DNA of 64,000 nt from Halotalea alkalilenta DSM 17697 (lineage in GTDB: Bacteria > Pseudomonadota > Gammaproteobacteria > Pseudomonadales > Halomonadaceae). The translations under genes and the position numbers were made by a program. The stretch is taken from the NCBI RefSeq assembly GCF_000621205.1, contig NZ_JHYY01000014.1, positions 62,001 to 126,000 on the forward strand, in the 5' to 3' direction. The notes below the pieces were generated by a model that saw only the letters and a list, made by a program, of their open reading frames with translations, made no database searches and had not been told where the DNA came from. Positions 50,282 through 58,807 of this stretch are shown here, in pieces. Position 1 is the first letter of the stretch. Each line of letters begins with the position of its first letter.

Positions 50282-51769
50282 ATGACGCCCACCGACGCCT
50301 ACCTCACCTCGATACGCTATCCGCACCACTACCAGCGCGAGACCTCCGCCGCCTGGCTCTGCTTCGGCGTCGAAGCGCTCGGCTACCGGCCCCCCGAGAC
50401 CGCGCGCGGATACCGCTGGTGCGAACTCGGCTGCGGCCAGGGCTACACCGCCGCGCTCAATGCGGCAGCCGACCCGCGCGGTGAATTCCACGCCGTCGAT
50501 CTCAATGCCGAGCATATCGATGCGGGGCGAGCGCTGGCGCGCGAGGCCGGGCTCGACAACCTGCATTTCCACCTAGGCGACTTCGGCGCCTGGGCCGATG
50601 AGGGCCACTCGCTCGGTGAAGGTTTCGATTTCATCGTCGTCCATGGCGTCTATTCATGGATCTCGCCAGACCAGGCCGAGCGCCTCGAGCGCTTGGCGGC
50701 ACGCTGGCTCGCTCCAGGCGGCCTGCTCTACCTGCACTACATGAGCCAGCCGGGGATGGCCGCCCAGGCCGCGACCCAGCGGCTGGTCGCCACCCTGGCC
50801 GCGCGTCACCACGACCCCAGGCTCGGCCTCGAGCAGGGGCTCGCCACGCTCGCCCGGCTGCGCGAGGCCGGTGCAGGATTCTTCATCGCCCATCCCGAAG
50901 CGGCCCGCAGCCTAGATGCCGCACTCGAAGGTGATCGTGACTACCTCGCCCACGAACTGCTCGGCGGCCACTGGCGGGCGATGCACGTAGGCGAGGTGAT
51001 GACGCGGATGGCGGCGCTCGGCTGCGACTACCTCGGCAGCGCCACGCTGCAGGAGAACATCGACGCCAGCTCGCTGCCGGCGGGCTGCCTGGCGGCGCTC
51101 GACGGCATCGATGACCCGGTCGCGCGCGAAACGCTCAAGGACATCGCCCGCAACCAGAGCTATCGACGCGACATCTATCAAAAGCGGCGGCGAGCGCTGA
51201 CCCCGAGCGAACATCGCGACGCGCTGCTGCGCCAACGCGTCGCGAGGCTGCCGGGCGCGCCGCGCCGCGGCCCGATTCGCTTCTCGACCCCGATCGGCGA
51301 GGTGGACGGAGACGACAGCCTGCTGCTGGCGATTCTCCAGGCGCTCGAGGCAACGCCCTCGATGAGCTTCGCCGAGCTTGCAAGACAGCCATCGCTGCGC
51401 GGTCGCATCCAGCAGCTCAGTCCAGCGTTGCAGATGCTCACCTGGGCGGGCGCGCTGCATCCCGCGCAGCCCTGCGCGGATGCGACACCCGGCCGGCGGC
51501 TCAATGCCATACTCGCGCGTCGGCGGCTGGCCGGCGAGGAGTTCAGCCATCTCGCCTGCGCCGGCATCGGCGCGGGCATCGGTTTCGATCTCGAACAAGC
51601 CCTGCTGCTCGATACCGCAAGGACGATGCCCGATACCGACGGCCACAGGCTTCATCGAGCGGCGAACGAGCGGGCCCGCAGCCTCGGCATCCCGGCCATC
51701 GCGCCGCCGCGCTGGCAGCGCCTGGTGAATGAAACGCTGCCATCCTGGCGCCGTTTGGGCGTGCTTTGA
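50282..51769 (+). CDS. SAM-dependent methyltransferase with methyltransferase regulatory domain
   Basis: 495 residues. A class I methyltransferase domain at about 35-155 has motif I WCELGCGQGYTAALNAAA, EFHAVDLNAEHIDAGRALA and FDFIVVHGVYSWISPDQA. It continues into an all-alpha regulatory region (about 210-490) with AHELLGGHWRAMHVGEVM near the start, the layout of the methyltransferase regulatory domain family (PF10119-like). No siderophore or modification partner is evident. Position between the FepA-like receptor and the siderophore esterase is suggestive but a terminator separates it from the receptor. GGAG six bases before ATG 50282. Substrate unknown. Confidence 0.8.
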   Translation: MTPTDAYLTSIRYPHHYQRETSAAWLCFGVEALGYRPPETARGYRWCELGCGQGYTAALNAAADPRGEFHAVDLNAEHIDAGRALAREAGLDNLHFHLGDFGAWADEGHSLGEGFDFIVVHGVYSWISPDQAERLERLAARWLAPGGLLYLHYMSQPGMAAQAATQRLVATLAARHHDPRLGLEQGLATLARLREAGAGFFIAHPEAARSLDAALEGDRDYLAHELLGGHWRAMHVGEVMTRMAALGCDYLGSATLQENIDASSLPAGCLAALDGIDDPVARETLKDIARNQSYRRDIYQKRRRALTPSEHRDALLRQRVARLPGAPRRGPIRFSTPIGEVDGDDSLLLAILQALEATPSMSFAELARQPSLRGRIQQLSPALQMLTWAGALHPAQPCADATPGRRLNAILARRRLAGEEFSHLACAGIGAGIGFDLEQALLLDTARTMPDTDGHRLHRAANERARSLGIPAIAPPRWQRLVNETLPSWRRLGVL

Positions 51770-51855
51770 GCGCACTGGCCAGGATCCAAGCGCTTGCATC
51801 GCTGGCGGCAAAGCGCGATGTTGCCTCTTTTTGCCTGCCGATCATGGAGCCGTGC

Positions 51856-52875
51856 ATGTCAGCGCACCATCTTTTGCATCTCTCGCCGGGACGGGCCGCG
51901 GCATCGCTCGCCGCCGGCCTCGCCTTTGCCTTCACCAGCCTAGCCGTCGCCCAGCCAAGCATGCAGCCGCTTGGACCCAACATCGCCGACGTCGGCTCCG
52001 ATGCCTACAGCTTCAAGCGCTTCGAGATCGACTCCGACGATGGCCAACGCCACTATCGCATCTGGGTGGGCCGGCCGGAGGCACCACCGCCCCCGGGCGG
52101 CTATCCGGTGCTCTACATGCTCGACGGCAACGCGGCGATCGGCGCGCTCGATGAGGAGCTGCTCGGTGCCATCGATCGAGCCGCGCCTCCCGTGCTGGTG
52201 GCGATCGGCTACCAGACCGAACTGCCCTTCGATACCACCGCACGCGCCTACGACTACACGCCGCCCGATCCCGACGGCAAGCCCGGCACGGACCCTTGGA
52301 ACCAGACCCGCGAGAGCGGCGGCAGCGACACGTTCCGCGCGCTACTGCACCAGCGGATCATTCCCGAGGCCGAGCAGGACATCGCGATCGATGCCAGCCG
52401 TCGCGCGCTCTGGGGCCACTCCTACGCTGGACTGTTCGTGCTCGATACCTTGTTCCAGGCGCCCGGCGATTTCTCCCGCTACTACGCCGCGAGTCCGTCG
52501 CTCGGCTGGAACGGCGGCCAGAGCCTCGCTCGCGAGGGTGGACTCGCTCGACGCCTTACCAGCGAGACCAAGTCGCTGACGCTGTTCCACGGCGGGGACG
52601 AGGTCGGTCGCCACCAGCGCAACGCAGATCGCCCTCCGTCTGAGGAGGCCGAACCGCTGCGCGACGGCTCACGGCTTCGCGCGCGACTGTCGCCTACCGT
52701 GGTGGAGGATCTCGCCAAGCGGCTCGATGCGGTGGAGGGGCTGGAGGTGCGCTATCGCGCCTATCCCGCGCTCAGCCATGGACCGATGCTCGCCGCGTCG
52801 CTGCACGATGCCCTGCGCGATGTCGCTGGCCTGCCGATGAGTGACCCGCAAGAGGCGCAGCCTCCCCGCCTCTGA
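51856..52875 (+). CDS. Secreted siderophore esterase, IroE/BesA-like alpha/beta hydrolase
   Basis: 339 residues from ATG 51856 (GGAG six bases upstream). Signal peptide covers residues about 1-32 (AASLAAGLAFAFTSLAVAQ). Catalytic triad elements: GHSY around Ser189 in RALWGHSYAGLFVLDTLF and His308 in ALSHGPML, with an acidic residue between. The ALWGHSYAGL and YYAASPSLGWNGG segments closely follow IroE/Fes-type enterobactin and salmochelin esterases of the esterase D family. It would cut a trilactone or ester siderophore in the periplasm to free iron. It is two genes after a FepA-type receptor, which fits. Confidence 0.85.
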   Translation: MSAHHLLHLSPGRAAASLAAGLAFAFTSLAVAQPSMQPLGPNIADVGSDAYSFKRFEIDSDDGQRHYRIWVGRPEAPPPPGGYPVLYMLDGNAAIGALDEELLGAIDRAAPPVLVAIGYQTELPFDTTARAYDYTPPDPDGKPGTDPWNQTRESGGSDTFRALLHQRIIPEAEQDIAIDASRRALWGHSYAGLFVLDTLFQAPGDFSRYYAASPSLGWNGGQSLAREGGLARRLTSETKSLTLFHGGDEVGRHQRNADRPPSEEAEPLRDGSRLRARLSPTVVEDLAKRLDAVEGLEVRYRAYPALSHGPMLAASLHDALRDVAGLPMSDPQEAQPPRL

Positions 52876-52891
52876 GCCGAGCGCCCGAGGC

Positions 52892-53650
52892 TCAGGAGAT
52901 CGAGCGCGGCACCAGCGCGACGACATCGGCCGGCGGCCTGGGAGCGGCGTAGGCCCGCGCCGCGCTCGCCGCGTAGCCGCCGAAGGCGCCGAGCAGTCGA
53001 TCCTGCCACTCGGCGACGCGGTCCTCGGGGTCGAGCAGCTCGTCGCGCATCATCACCCTCGCCCACATGAAGAAGCCGAAAGCGAGGTAATCGCTGCCGC
53101 CCGGCTGGTCACCACCGAGGAACGCGGTCTCACGCAGGCGCAGGCGCAGCGGCGCCAGCGCCATCTCGAGCATGATCCGCCCTCGCGCCGGGTCGCAGAA
53201 ACGCTCGAGCGTCATGCCTAAACGCGCCTCTCGCGAGGCACGGAAGTAGGGTTGGTCGATCGGGTCGAGGGCATCGAACAGATCCGCCATCATGATGCGG
53301 CTGAGCGCCGGGGCCAGCTGGGTCTCGGACCACGCCTTGATGAAACGTCCGCTGCTCTCGGCGCCTGGACCATCGAACAGCGGCGCCTGGGGATAGCGCC
53401 GGTCGAGATGCTGGATGATCGCGTAGCTGTCGACGATCGCTCGACCGCTCTCCTCGCGCAGCACCGGCACCCTGCGCGCCAGACCGTCGCCTTGGCCCGA
53501 AAACGCCAGTGCATCGTTGTCGACGAAGCGCAGCGCGCGGGTTTCGAAGGCCAGTCCCTTGTGCTTGAGCGCCATACGGACCCTCCAGCAGTAGGGCGAG
53601 AAACGCACACGTGGGTCGCTCCCACGCAGTTCGAATAACGTTCGCGTCAT
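52892..53650 (-). CDS. Glutathione S-transferase family protein
   Basis: 252 residues. N-terminal thioredoxin-like domain (FELRGSDPRVRFSPYCWRVR, MALKHKGLAFETRALRFVD), with RRVPVLREESGRAIVDSYAI containing the cis-Pro and ESxAI-type glutathione motif as DSYAI. Helical C-terminal domain around 110-250 (GGDQPGGSDYLAFGFFMWAR). The CWRVRMALKHKGL form is common in bacterial beta/etherase-type GSTs. Conjugating or reductase activity with glutathione likely; substrate unknown. ATG 53650 chosen at homology start. Convergent with the esterase with a 16-base gap; a 7-bp dyad (CTGAGCC, GGCTCAG) spans the two stops. Confidence 0.82.
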   Translation of the reverse strand: MTRTLFELRGSDPRVRFSPYCWRVRMALKHKGLAFETRALRFVDNDALAFSGQGDGLARRVPVLREESGRAIVDSYAIIQHLDRRYPQAPLFDGPGAESSGRFIKAWSETQLAPALSRIMMADLFDALDPIDQPYFRASREARLGMTLERFCDPARGRIMLEMALAPLRLRLRETAFLGGDQPGGSDYLAFGFFMWARVMMRDELLDPEDRVAEWQDRLLGAFGGYAASAARAYAAPRPPADVVALVPRSIS

Positions 53651-53827
53651 CTCCAACTTCCTCCTGGCGAGCCACGCGGGTACGCCGTCCATCGTGGGCG
53701 AATCTCGTTCGCGCTTGTCCTCAGTGTAGCGGTCCTGGGCCATCGCGCGACGCCGTTCGCCACGGTGAACTTCACACGCCGTGCTAGACTCCAAACCGGT
53801 TCCACCTACCCTCCGCTGGATTCAGCC

Positions 53828-55381
53828 ATGTCGAAAGAAGCCCTGCATCTCAACATCCGCAACCTCGAGTCCGCCGACTATCCACAGCTCAAAGCGCTGA
53901 TGGATGCGGTCTACGAGGATATCGGCGGGGCTTGGTCGAAGCTCACCATCGACCGGCTGATCGGTGAGTTCCCCGATGGCCAGCTCGCCATCGAGGACGA
54001 CGGCCGGCTGGTCGGCATGGCGCTGACCGTGCGAGTCGACTACGACGTGTTCTCGAATCCGCACAAGTACGACGATCTGATCGGCCATCGCGACATCATC
54101 CTCAATGCTCCCCAGGGCGATACGCTCTACGGCCTCGACGTACTGATCCATCCCGACTATCGCGGCTACCGCCTCGGCCGGCGGCTTTACGAGGCGCGCA
54201 AGGACCTCTGCCGCTCGCTCAACCTGCGCGCGATCCTCGCCGGCGGGCGAATTCCCGGCTATCACCGCTATGCCGAGGAGCTGTCGCCGACCGAGTACAT
54301 CGACAAGGTCTCGCGCAAGGAGATCCACGACCCGATCCTCTCCTTCCAGCTGGCCAACGACTTCCTGGTCAAGCGGCTGTTGCGCAAGTACCTGCCCGAG
54401 GACGAGCACTCGATGGGCTACGCCACTTTGCTCGAGTGGAACAACATTCTCTTCGAGCCGGCCGAATCGGTGCTCGATTGGCGCAAGCAGGAAGTTCGGG
54501 TCGGCGCAGTGCAGTGGCAGATGCGCGAGTTCGCCTCGGTCGAACAGGTGCTCCAGCAGGTCGAGTTCTACGTCGATGCGATCTCCGACTACCAAAGCGA
54601 CTTCGCGGTGCTGCCGGAGCTCTTCAACACCCCTCTGATGGGCCTCACCGACCAGTCGGACCAGGTCCAGGCGATTCGCTTCCTCGCCGGATTCACCGCG
54701 CGTTTCAAGGAGGAGATCTCGCGGATGGCGGTCTCCTACAACATCAACATCATCGCCGGGTCGATGATCGAGCAGGGTGAGGATGGCCGGCTCTACAACG
54801 TCGCCTACCTGTGCCGCCGCGATGGCTCCATCGACCGCCAGCCCAAGCTCCACATCACCCCGCAGGAGCGTCGCGACTGGGTGATCGAGGGCGGCGACTC
54901 GCTCACCGTGTTCGATACCGATGCCGGGCGCATCGGCATCCTGATCTGCTATGACGTCGAGTTCCCGGAGCTTGCACGATTGCTGGCCGAGCAAGAGATG
55001 GACATCCTCTTCGTGCCGTTCTGGACCGACACCAAGAACAGCTACCTGCGGGTGCGCCACTGTGCCCAGGCGCGGGCGATCGAAAACGAATGCTACGTGG
55101 TGGTCTGCGGCAGCGTCGGCAACGTGCCATCGATCGAGAACCTCGACGTGCAGTACGCGCAGTCGTCGGTGTTTTCACCCTCGGACTTCGCCTTCCCCCA
55201 CGACGCGGTGATGTCGGAGACCACGCCGAACACCGAGATGCTGATGTTCTCGGATCTCGACCTGCGACGGCTCAAGGTGGTGCGCAGCGAGGGCTCGGTG
55301 ACCAACCTGAAGGACCGGCGCAAGGATCTGTTCGATTTGCGCCTGCGCGACTGGTCGCTGAAGGCGGGAGGCCAGGGCTGA
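53828..55381 (+). CDS. GNAT acetyltransferase - nitrilase/amidohydrolase fusion
   Basis: 517 residues in two domains. GNAT at about 8-200: LNIRNLESADYPQLKALMDA, TLYGLDVLIHPDYRGYRLGR (motif A) and RAILAGGRIPGYHRYAEEL. Carbon-nitrogen hydrolase at about 222-510 with the complete triad: Glu264 in AVLPELFNTP, Lys340 in QPKLHITPQERR, Cys374 in ILICYDVEFPEL. This GNAT-CN hydrolase architecture is a known but little-studied group in Proteobacteria. The hydrolase part resembles omega-amidase or N-carbamoylputrescine-type enzymes. Probably cytoplasmic. Coupled acetylation or deamidation is only inferred from the fusion. Confidence 0.87.
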   Translation: MSKEALHLNIRNLESADYPQLKALMDAVYEDIGGAWSKLTIDRLIGEFPDGQLAIEDDGRLVGMALTVRVDYDVFSNPHKYDDLIGHRDIILNAPQGDTLYGLDVLIHPDYRGYRLGRRLYEARKDLCRSLNLRAILAGGRIPGYHRYAEELSPTEYIDKVSRKEIHDPILSFQLANDFLVKRLLRKYLPEDEHSMGYATLLEWNNILFEPAESVLDWRKQEVRVGAVQWQMREFASVEQVLQQVEFYVDAISDYQSDFAVLPELFNTPLMGLTDQSDQVQAIRFLAGFTARFKEEISRMAVSYNINIIAGSMIEQGEDGRLYNVAYLCRRDGSIDRQPKLHITPQERRDWVIEGGDSLTVFDTDAGRIGILICYDVEFPELARLLAEQEMDILFVPFWTDTKNSYLRVRHCAQARAIENECYVVVCGSVGNVPSIENLDVQYAQSSVFSPSDFAFPHDAVMSETTPNTEMLMFSDLDLRRLKVVRSEGSVTNLKDRRKDLFDLRLRDWSLKAGGQG

Positions 55382-55577
55382 GCCCGAGCCGACGCGCCGG
55401 GAAAGGCATGCTTACCAAGCGACACGGGGCAATACGCAAGAGTGCTTCGCTTACAATGCGTATCGAGAAGCGAGTGGCGCTTTGATCCGGACGATCTAGG
55501 ATGATCTGGTACCGCTCGCGGTGCCCATTGGGCATCGGGGCGCTTCCGTCAGATCGTGATGAAAGGAATCGGACCGT

Positions 55578-55778
55578 ATGAAATCTCTCGTTTTCACCAC
55601 AGCCGCGCTGTTTTCCACTCTACTCATGGCCGGCTGCGCCACTGACTGGCAAAAGCCCGATGGCACCGATGCTGACCGCTATAGCGACCAGGCCGAGTGC
55701 CGGGTGATGGCCAACCAGGCCGACGACAGCGAGACCTTCGACGACTGCATGAAAGGCCGCGGCTGGATGGATGACTGA
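55578..55778 (+). CDS. Small outer-membrane or periplasmic lipoprotein
   Basis: 66 residues. Short lipoprotein signal MKSLVFTTAALFSTLLMAG with Cys20 in the lipobox LMAGC. Mature part of 47 residues is acidic (WQKPDGTDADRYSDQAECRV) with two further cysteines (AECRV and DDCMKGRGWM) that could form a disulfide. AAGGAA upstream of ATG 55578. No function is recognised; similar small lipoproteins are common in Halomonadaceae. Confidence 0.75.
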   Translation: MKSLVFTTAALFSTLLMAGCATDWQKPDGTDADRYSDQAECRVMANQADDSETFDDCMKGRGWMDD

Positions 55779-55796
55779 GCGAATACCAGGCAGTCG

Positions 55797-55826
55797 CACA
55801 GAGCGCGCCCACGGGCGCGCTCTGTG
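55797..55826 (+). terminator. Hairpin after the lipoprotein gene
   Basis: CACAGAGCGCGCCC-AC-GGGCGCGCTCTGTG: 13-14 paired bases, 19 bases after the lipoprotein stop. No T-run. Confidence 0.65.
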
Positions 55827-55914
55827 CCGTTGAGCTCCCCGCCCAGACGTCATTCAGCGCCGATGGGCTGACACCGTTCGAGCCGCTGGTTATCCTCGGG
55901 ACGCGCGCACTTTC

Positions 55915-56796
55915 ATGCGTATTCCTACCCGTACTTCGAGGAGCAAGACCATCGGCTGGCTGTCGGATCTCAAGTGGCGGCACACTCGCCAACGTCATCC
56001 CTTGCCCGAGCGGCTCTGGCGCGAGGTCGTCGACCAGCTGCCGATCGCCCATGGGCTCGACGAAACCCAGCGCGCGCTGCTCGGCAAGCGCGCCTGGCGG
56101 CTGCTGCACGAACTACGGCTCACCCTGCCGGTGGATGGCGCCGATTGGCCGCTCGCCGAACGGCTGCGCCTGACCGCGCAGGTCGCCCTGCTCGCGCTCG
56201 GTTGGGAGGACGGAGAATCGGCCTTCGCCAATGTGCATGAGGTGGTGGTGGTGCCGGATGCCTTCACCCGCGAGGTGGTCGAGGTCGACGAGTATGGGGT
56301 GACCCATGAGTACGTCGACGAGCGGGTGGGCGAGACCTCCTACCAGGGGCCCGTAGTGGTGTCGCTGGCTGACGTCGAGCACAGCGGCGAGTGGAGCGGC
56401 TTCAACGTGATCATCCACGAGTTCTGCCACAAGCTCGACATGGGCAACTCCGAGGACGTCGACGGCCTGCCACCGCTGCCGCCGGGCCTTTCGGCGAAGA
56501 CCTGGCACCAGGTGTTCAGCGTGGTGTGGCAGGACCTCAAGGATCGCCTCGCACACGACGAACCGACCCCGATCGACGACTACGCGGCAAGCCACCCGGG
56601 AGAGTGCTTCGCGGTCTGCAGTGAATACTTCTTCACCGCGCCGGACATCCTCGCCGAGGCCTACCCCGACCTCTATGCGCTGCTGTCGCGCTACTACGGC
56701 CAGGATCCACTGCCGCGCCTGCGGGCCTTCGAGTCGCTCACGACTCCTGAGCGGGGAGATCGGGCCGTTCGCCCTCCGCATTTCGAATCGCCCTGA
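55915..56796 (+). CDS. mtfA: M90 metallopeptidase MtfA
   Basis: 293 residues. Metal-binding motif HEFCHKLDM at His168/Glu169/His172 in NVIIHEFCHKLDMGNSEDVD, and a later glutamate-rich GECFAVCSEYFF (Glu230/Glu237) that supplies the third ligand as in MtfA. N-terminal QLPIAHGLDETQRALLGKRA and VHEVVVVPDAFTREV are typical. In E. coli MtfA binds the repressor Mlc and has peptidase activity, connecting to glucose PTS. No mlc gene is seen here. The final 59 bases overlap the convergent thioesterase gene. No clear ribosome site before ATG 55915. Confidence 0.9.
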   Translation: MRIPTRTSRSKTIGWLSDLKWRHTRQRHPLPERLWREVVDQLPIAHGLDETQRALLGKRAWRLLHELRLTLPVDGADWPLAERLRLTAQVALLALGWEDGESAFANVHEVVVVPDAFTREVVEVDEYGVTHEYVDERVGETSYQGPVVVSLADVEHSGEWSGFNVIIHEFCHKLDMGNSEDVDGLPPLPPGLSAKTWHQVFSVVWQDLKDRLAHDEPTPIDDYAASHPGECFAVCSEYFFTAPDILAEAYPDLYALLSRYYGQDPLPRLRAFESLTTPERGDRAVRPPHFESP

Positions 56797-57253
56797 AGCG
56801 CGCTTCCATCTCACGGCGGAGTTCGCGACGCCGGCGCCCCGACTCGAAGCGCTGGCGCCCGATCTCGGTGACCGGAGTAAGCGCCGGCACCGCCATCGGG
56901 CGCCCGTCGTCGTCCACCGCCACCATGGTGAAGTAGCAGCTGTTGGTATGGCGCACCACGCCCTGGCGAAAATCCTCGGCGACGACTTTGATCCCGATCT
57001 CCATCGAACTGCGCCCGGTGTAGTTGACCGCGGCGAGGAAGGTGACCAGCTCGCCGACGTGGATCGGCTGGCGAAAGATCACCTGGTCGACCGAAAGCGT
57101 CACCACGTAGCTCTGGGCCCAGCGCGCGGCGCAAGCGTAGGCGACTTCATCGAGGTACTTGAGCAGCGCTCCCCCGTGTACCTTGCCGGAGAAGTTGGCC
57201 AGATCGGGGGTCATCAGCACCGACATGGTGAGTTCATGCCTGGGGGTGTCCAT
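56738..57253 (-). CDS. Acyl-CoA thioesterase, YciA/hotdog family
   Basis: 171 residues. Hotdog-fold thioesterase with HELTMSVLMTPDLANFSGKV and HGGALLKYLDEVAYACAARW (catalytic Asp/Glu region), TLSVDQVIFRQPIHVGELVT and MEIGIKVVAEDFRQG. Resembles YciA and human acyl-CoA thioesterase 7-type hydrolases with Asn-Phe-Ser-Gly near the acyl pocket. It hydrolyses acyl-CoA to free acid and CoA. C-terminal tail of about 40 residues is Arg/Glu-rich. Overlaps the mtfA 3' end by 59 bases on the opposite strand. ATG 57253 preferred to an upstream one at 57337. Confidence 0.87.
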   Translation of the reverse strand: MDTPRHELTMSVLMTPDLANFSGKVHGGALLKYLDEVAYACAARWAQSYVVTLSVDQVIFRQPIHVGELVTFLAAVNYTGRSSMEIGIKVVAEDFRQGVVRHTNSCYFTMVAVDDDGRPMAVPALTPVTEIGRQRFESGRRRRELRREMEARFRAIRNAEGERPDLPAQES

Positions 57254-57404
57254 AAGAAGATCGCTCTCGCGCCAAGGCACCCTCTTGATGGGGCGCTGAG
57301 CCGCTATCCTCGCACAAAAGCACGTGCAGGTGAGCACCGCGCGACCAAGGCCGTGAAGGCCCCTTCCCTCCCTCGCCGCAACCGATTAAGGTCGAACCAG
57401 GGCT

Positions 57405-57414
57405 GTTTTAAAAC
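57405..57414. promoter_or_regulatory. Small palindrome before the catabolic operon
   Basis: GTTTTAAAAC, a perfect 10-bp palindrome followed by TTAACC, 57 bases upstream of the MHS permease start in the only A/T-rich patch of the gap. It could be an operator or promoter element; no regulator is identified. Confidence 0.3.
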
Positions 57415-57470
57415 TTAACCAACTCATGCCTTCGACAGCAGGGCTCGCCACCAACAATCGGAGCCGTTAC

Positions 57471-58778
57471 ATGTCCCAACTCGCCCAGCCGTCGGACGCC
57501 GGCGCGGCACCACGCCAGCTTTCCCGCGCCAAGCTGATCATCGCCGCCAGCCTCGGCAACGGCCTCGAGATGTTCGACTTCACCGTATTCAGCTTCTTCG
57601 CATCGATCATCGGCGCGCTCTACTTTCCCTCCGAGACCCCCTATGGCTCGCTGCTGATGGCGGTCGGGGTGTTCGGGGTCGGCTTCGTCATGCGCCCGCT
57701 CGGCAGCATGGTGCTCGGCGCCTACGCCGACCGTGCCGGGCGCAAGGCAGCGATGCTTTTGACCATCACCCTGATGGGGCTCGGTACGGCAATGATCGCG
57801 CTGGCGCCAACCCACGCCCAGATCGGCATTTTCGCACCGCTCTTGATTCTCGCCGGGCGGCTGCTGCAAGGGTTCTCCGCCGGCGGCGAGATCGGCGCCT
57901 CGACGGCGCTGCTGATGGAGTCGGCCGGCAGCCACGACCGCGGCTTCTACGTCAGCTGGCAGGTGATCAGCCAAGGGGCGAGCTCGCTGCTCGGCGCCGC
58001 CTGCGGCGCGCTGCTCACCAGCACACTGTCGCAAGAGGCGCTGCACGCCTGGGGCTGGCGGCTGCCGTTTCTGGTCGGGCTCGCGATCATCCCGGTCGGT
58101 CTCTACATCCGCCGCAAGGTCGAGGAAACCTACAGCGGCCACGAGGCCCAGCGCCACAGCAGCGATGCGGCCCGCAACCCGGTCTCGATCTTCCTGCGCG
58201 AGCATCTGCGCCAGTTCGTGCTCGGCCTTGCGATCATCATGGCAGCGACGCTTTTGACCTACATCATTCTCTTCTACATGCCGACCTACATGACCCGGGT
58301 CTCCCATTTGTCGCCCACCACCGCCTACCTGATGAGCGTGCTCACCAGCCTGATGCTGATCATTTCAGCCCTGGTCGCCGGGCTCGCGCTGGATCGCCTG
58401 CGCCAGCACAAGCGCTTGGCCATCGGCTCGCTATTGGTCGCGATCGTGCTCGTCTACCCGACCTTCGTGCTGCTCGCCGATCCCGCCACCCTGTGGCTTG
58501 CGATGATCAGCCGGCTGTTCCTGGTCGCCGCGATGGGGTTCAACATGACCGCAGGGCTTTTGTTGATCATCGAGGCGCTGCCTCGTCCGGTACGCGCCAC
58601 CGGGATGGCGATGACCTATGCGCTCGGCGTCGCGCTGTTCGGCGGCACCGCGCAGTTCGTGGTCACCTGGCTGCTCGAAGTCACTGGTAATCCCATGTCT
58701 CCAGCGTGGTACCTTATCGTCATGCTGCTGATCAGCCTTGCCGCCTTCGCCACTTTCCGCGAACGCCATTTCGACTGA
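57471..58778 (+). CDS. MFS transporter, metabolite:H+ symporter (MHS) type
   Basis: 435 residues, twelve membrane helices. The MHS form of the MFS signature is present: GNGLEMFDFTVFSFFASII, MRPLGSMVLGAYADRAGRKA, LLQGFSAGGEIGASTALLME (compare ProP, KgtP) and a central cytoplasmic RRKVEETY. Members import proline/betaine, ketoglutarate, citrate, dicarboxylates or shikimate with protons. First gene of a unit with M20 amidohydrolase, racemase-like, DctM-like and DadA-like genes, so it is likely the importer of their substrate. GGAG upstream of ATG 57471. Confidence 0.87.
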   Translation: MSQLAQPSDAGAAPRQLSRAKLIIAASLGNGLEMFDFTVFSFFASIIGALYFPSETPYGSLLMAVGVFGVGFVMRPLGSMVLGAYADRAGRKAAMLLTITLMGLGTAMIALAPTHAQIGIFAPLLILAGRLLQGFSAGGEIGASTALLMESAGSHDRGFYVSWQVISQGASSLLGAACGALLTSTLSQEALHAWGWRLPFLVGLAIIPVGLYIRRKVEETYSGHEAQRHSSDAARNPVSIFLREHLRQFVLGLAIIMAATLLTYIILFYMPTYMTRVSHLSPTTAYLMSVLTSLMLIISALVAGLALDRLRQHKRLAIGSLLVAIVLVYPTFVLLADPATLWLAMISRLFLVAAMGFNMTAGLLLIIEALPRPVRATGMAMTYALGVALFGGTAQFVVTWLLEVTGNPMSPAWYLIVMLLISLAAFATFRERHFD

Positions 58779-58807
58779 ACCAATAACGCCAAGCATTAGG
58801 AGCGAGC

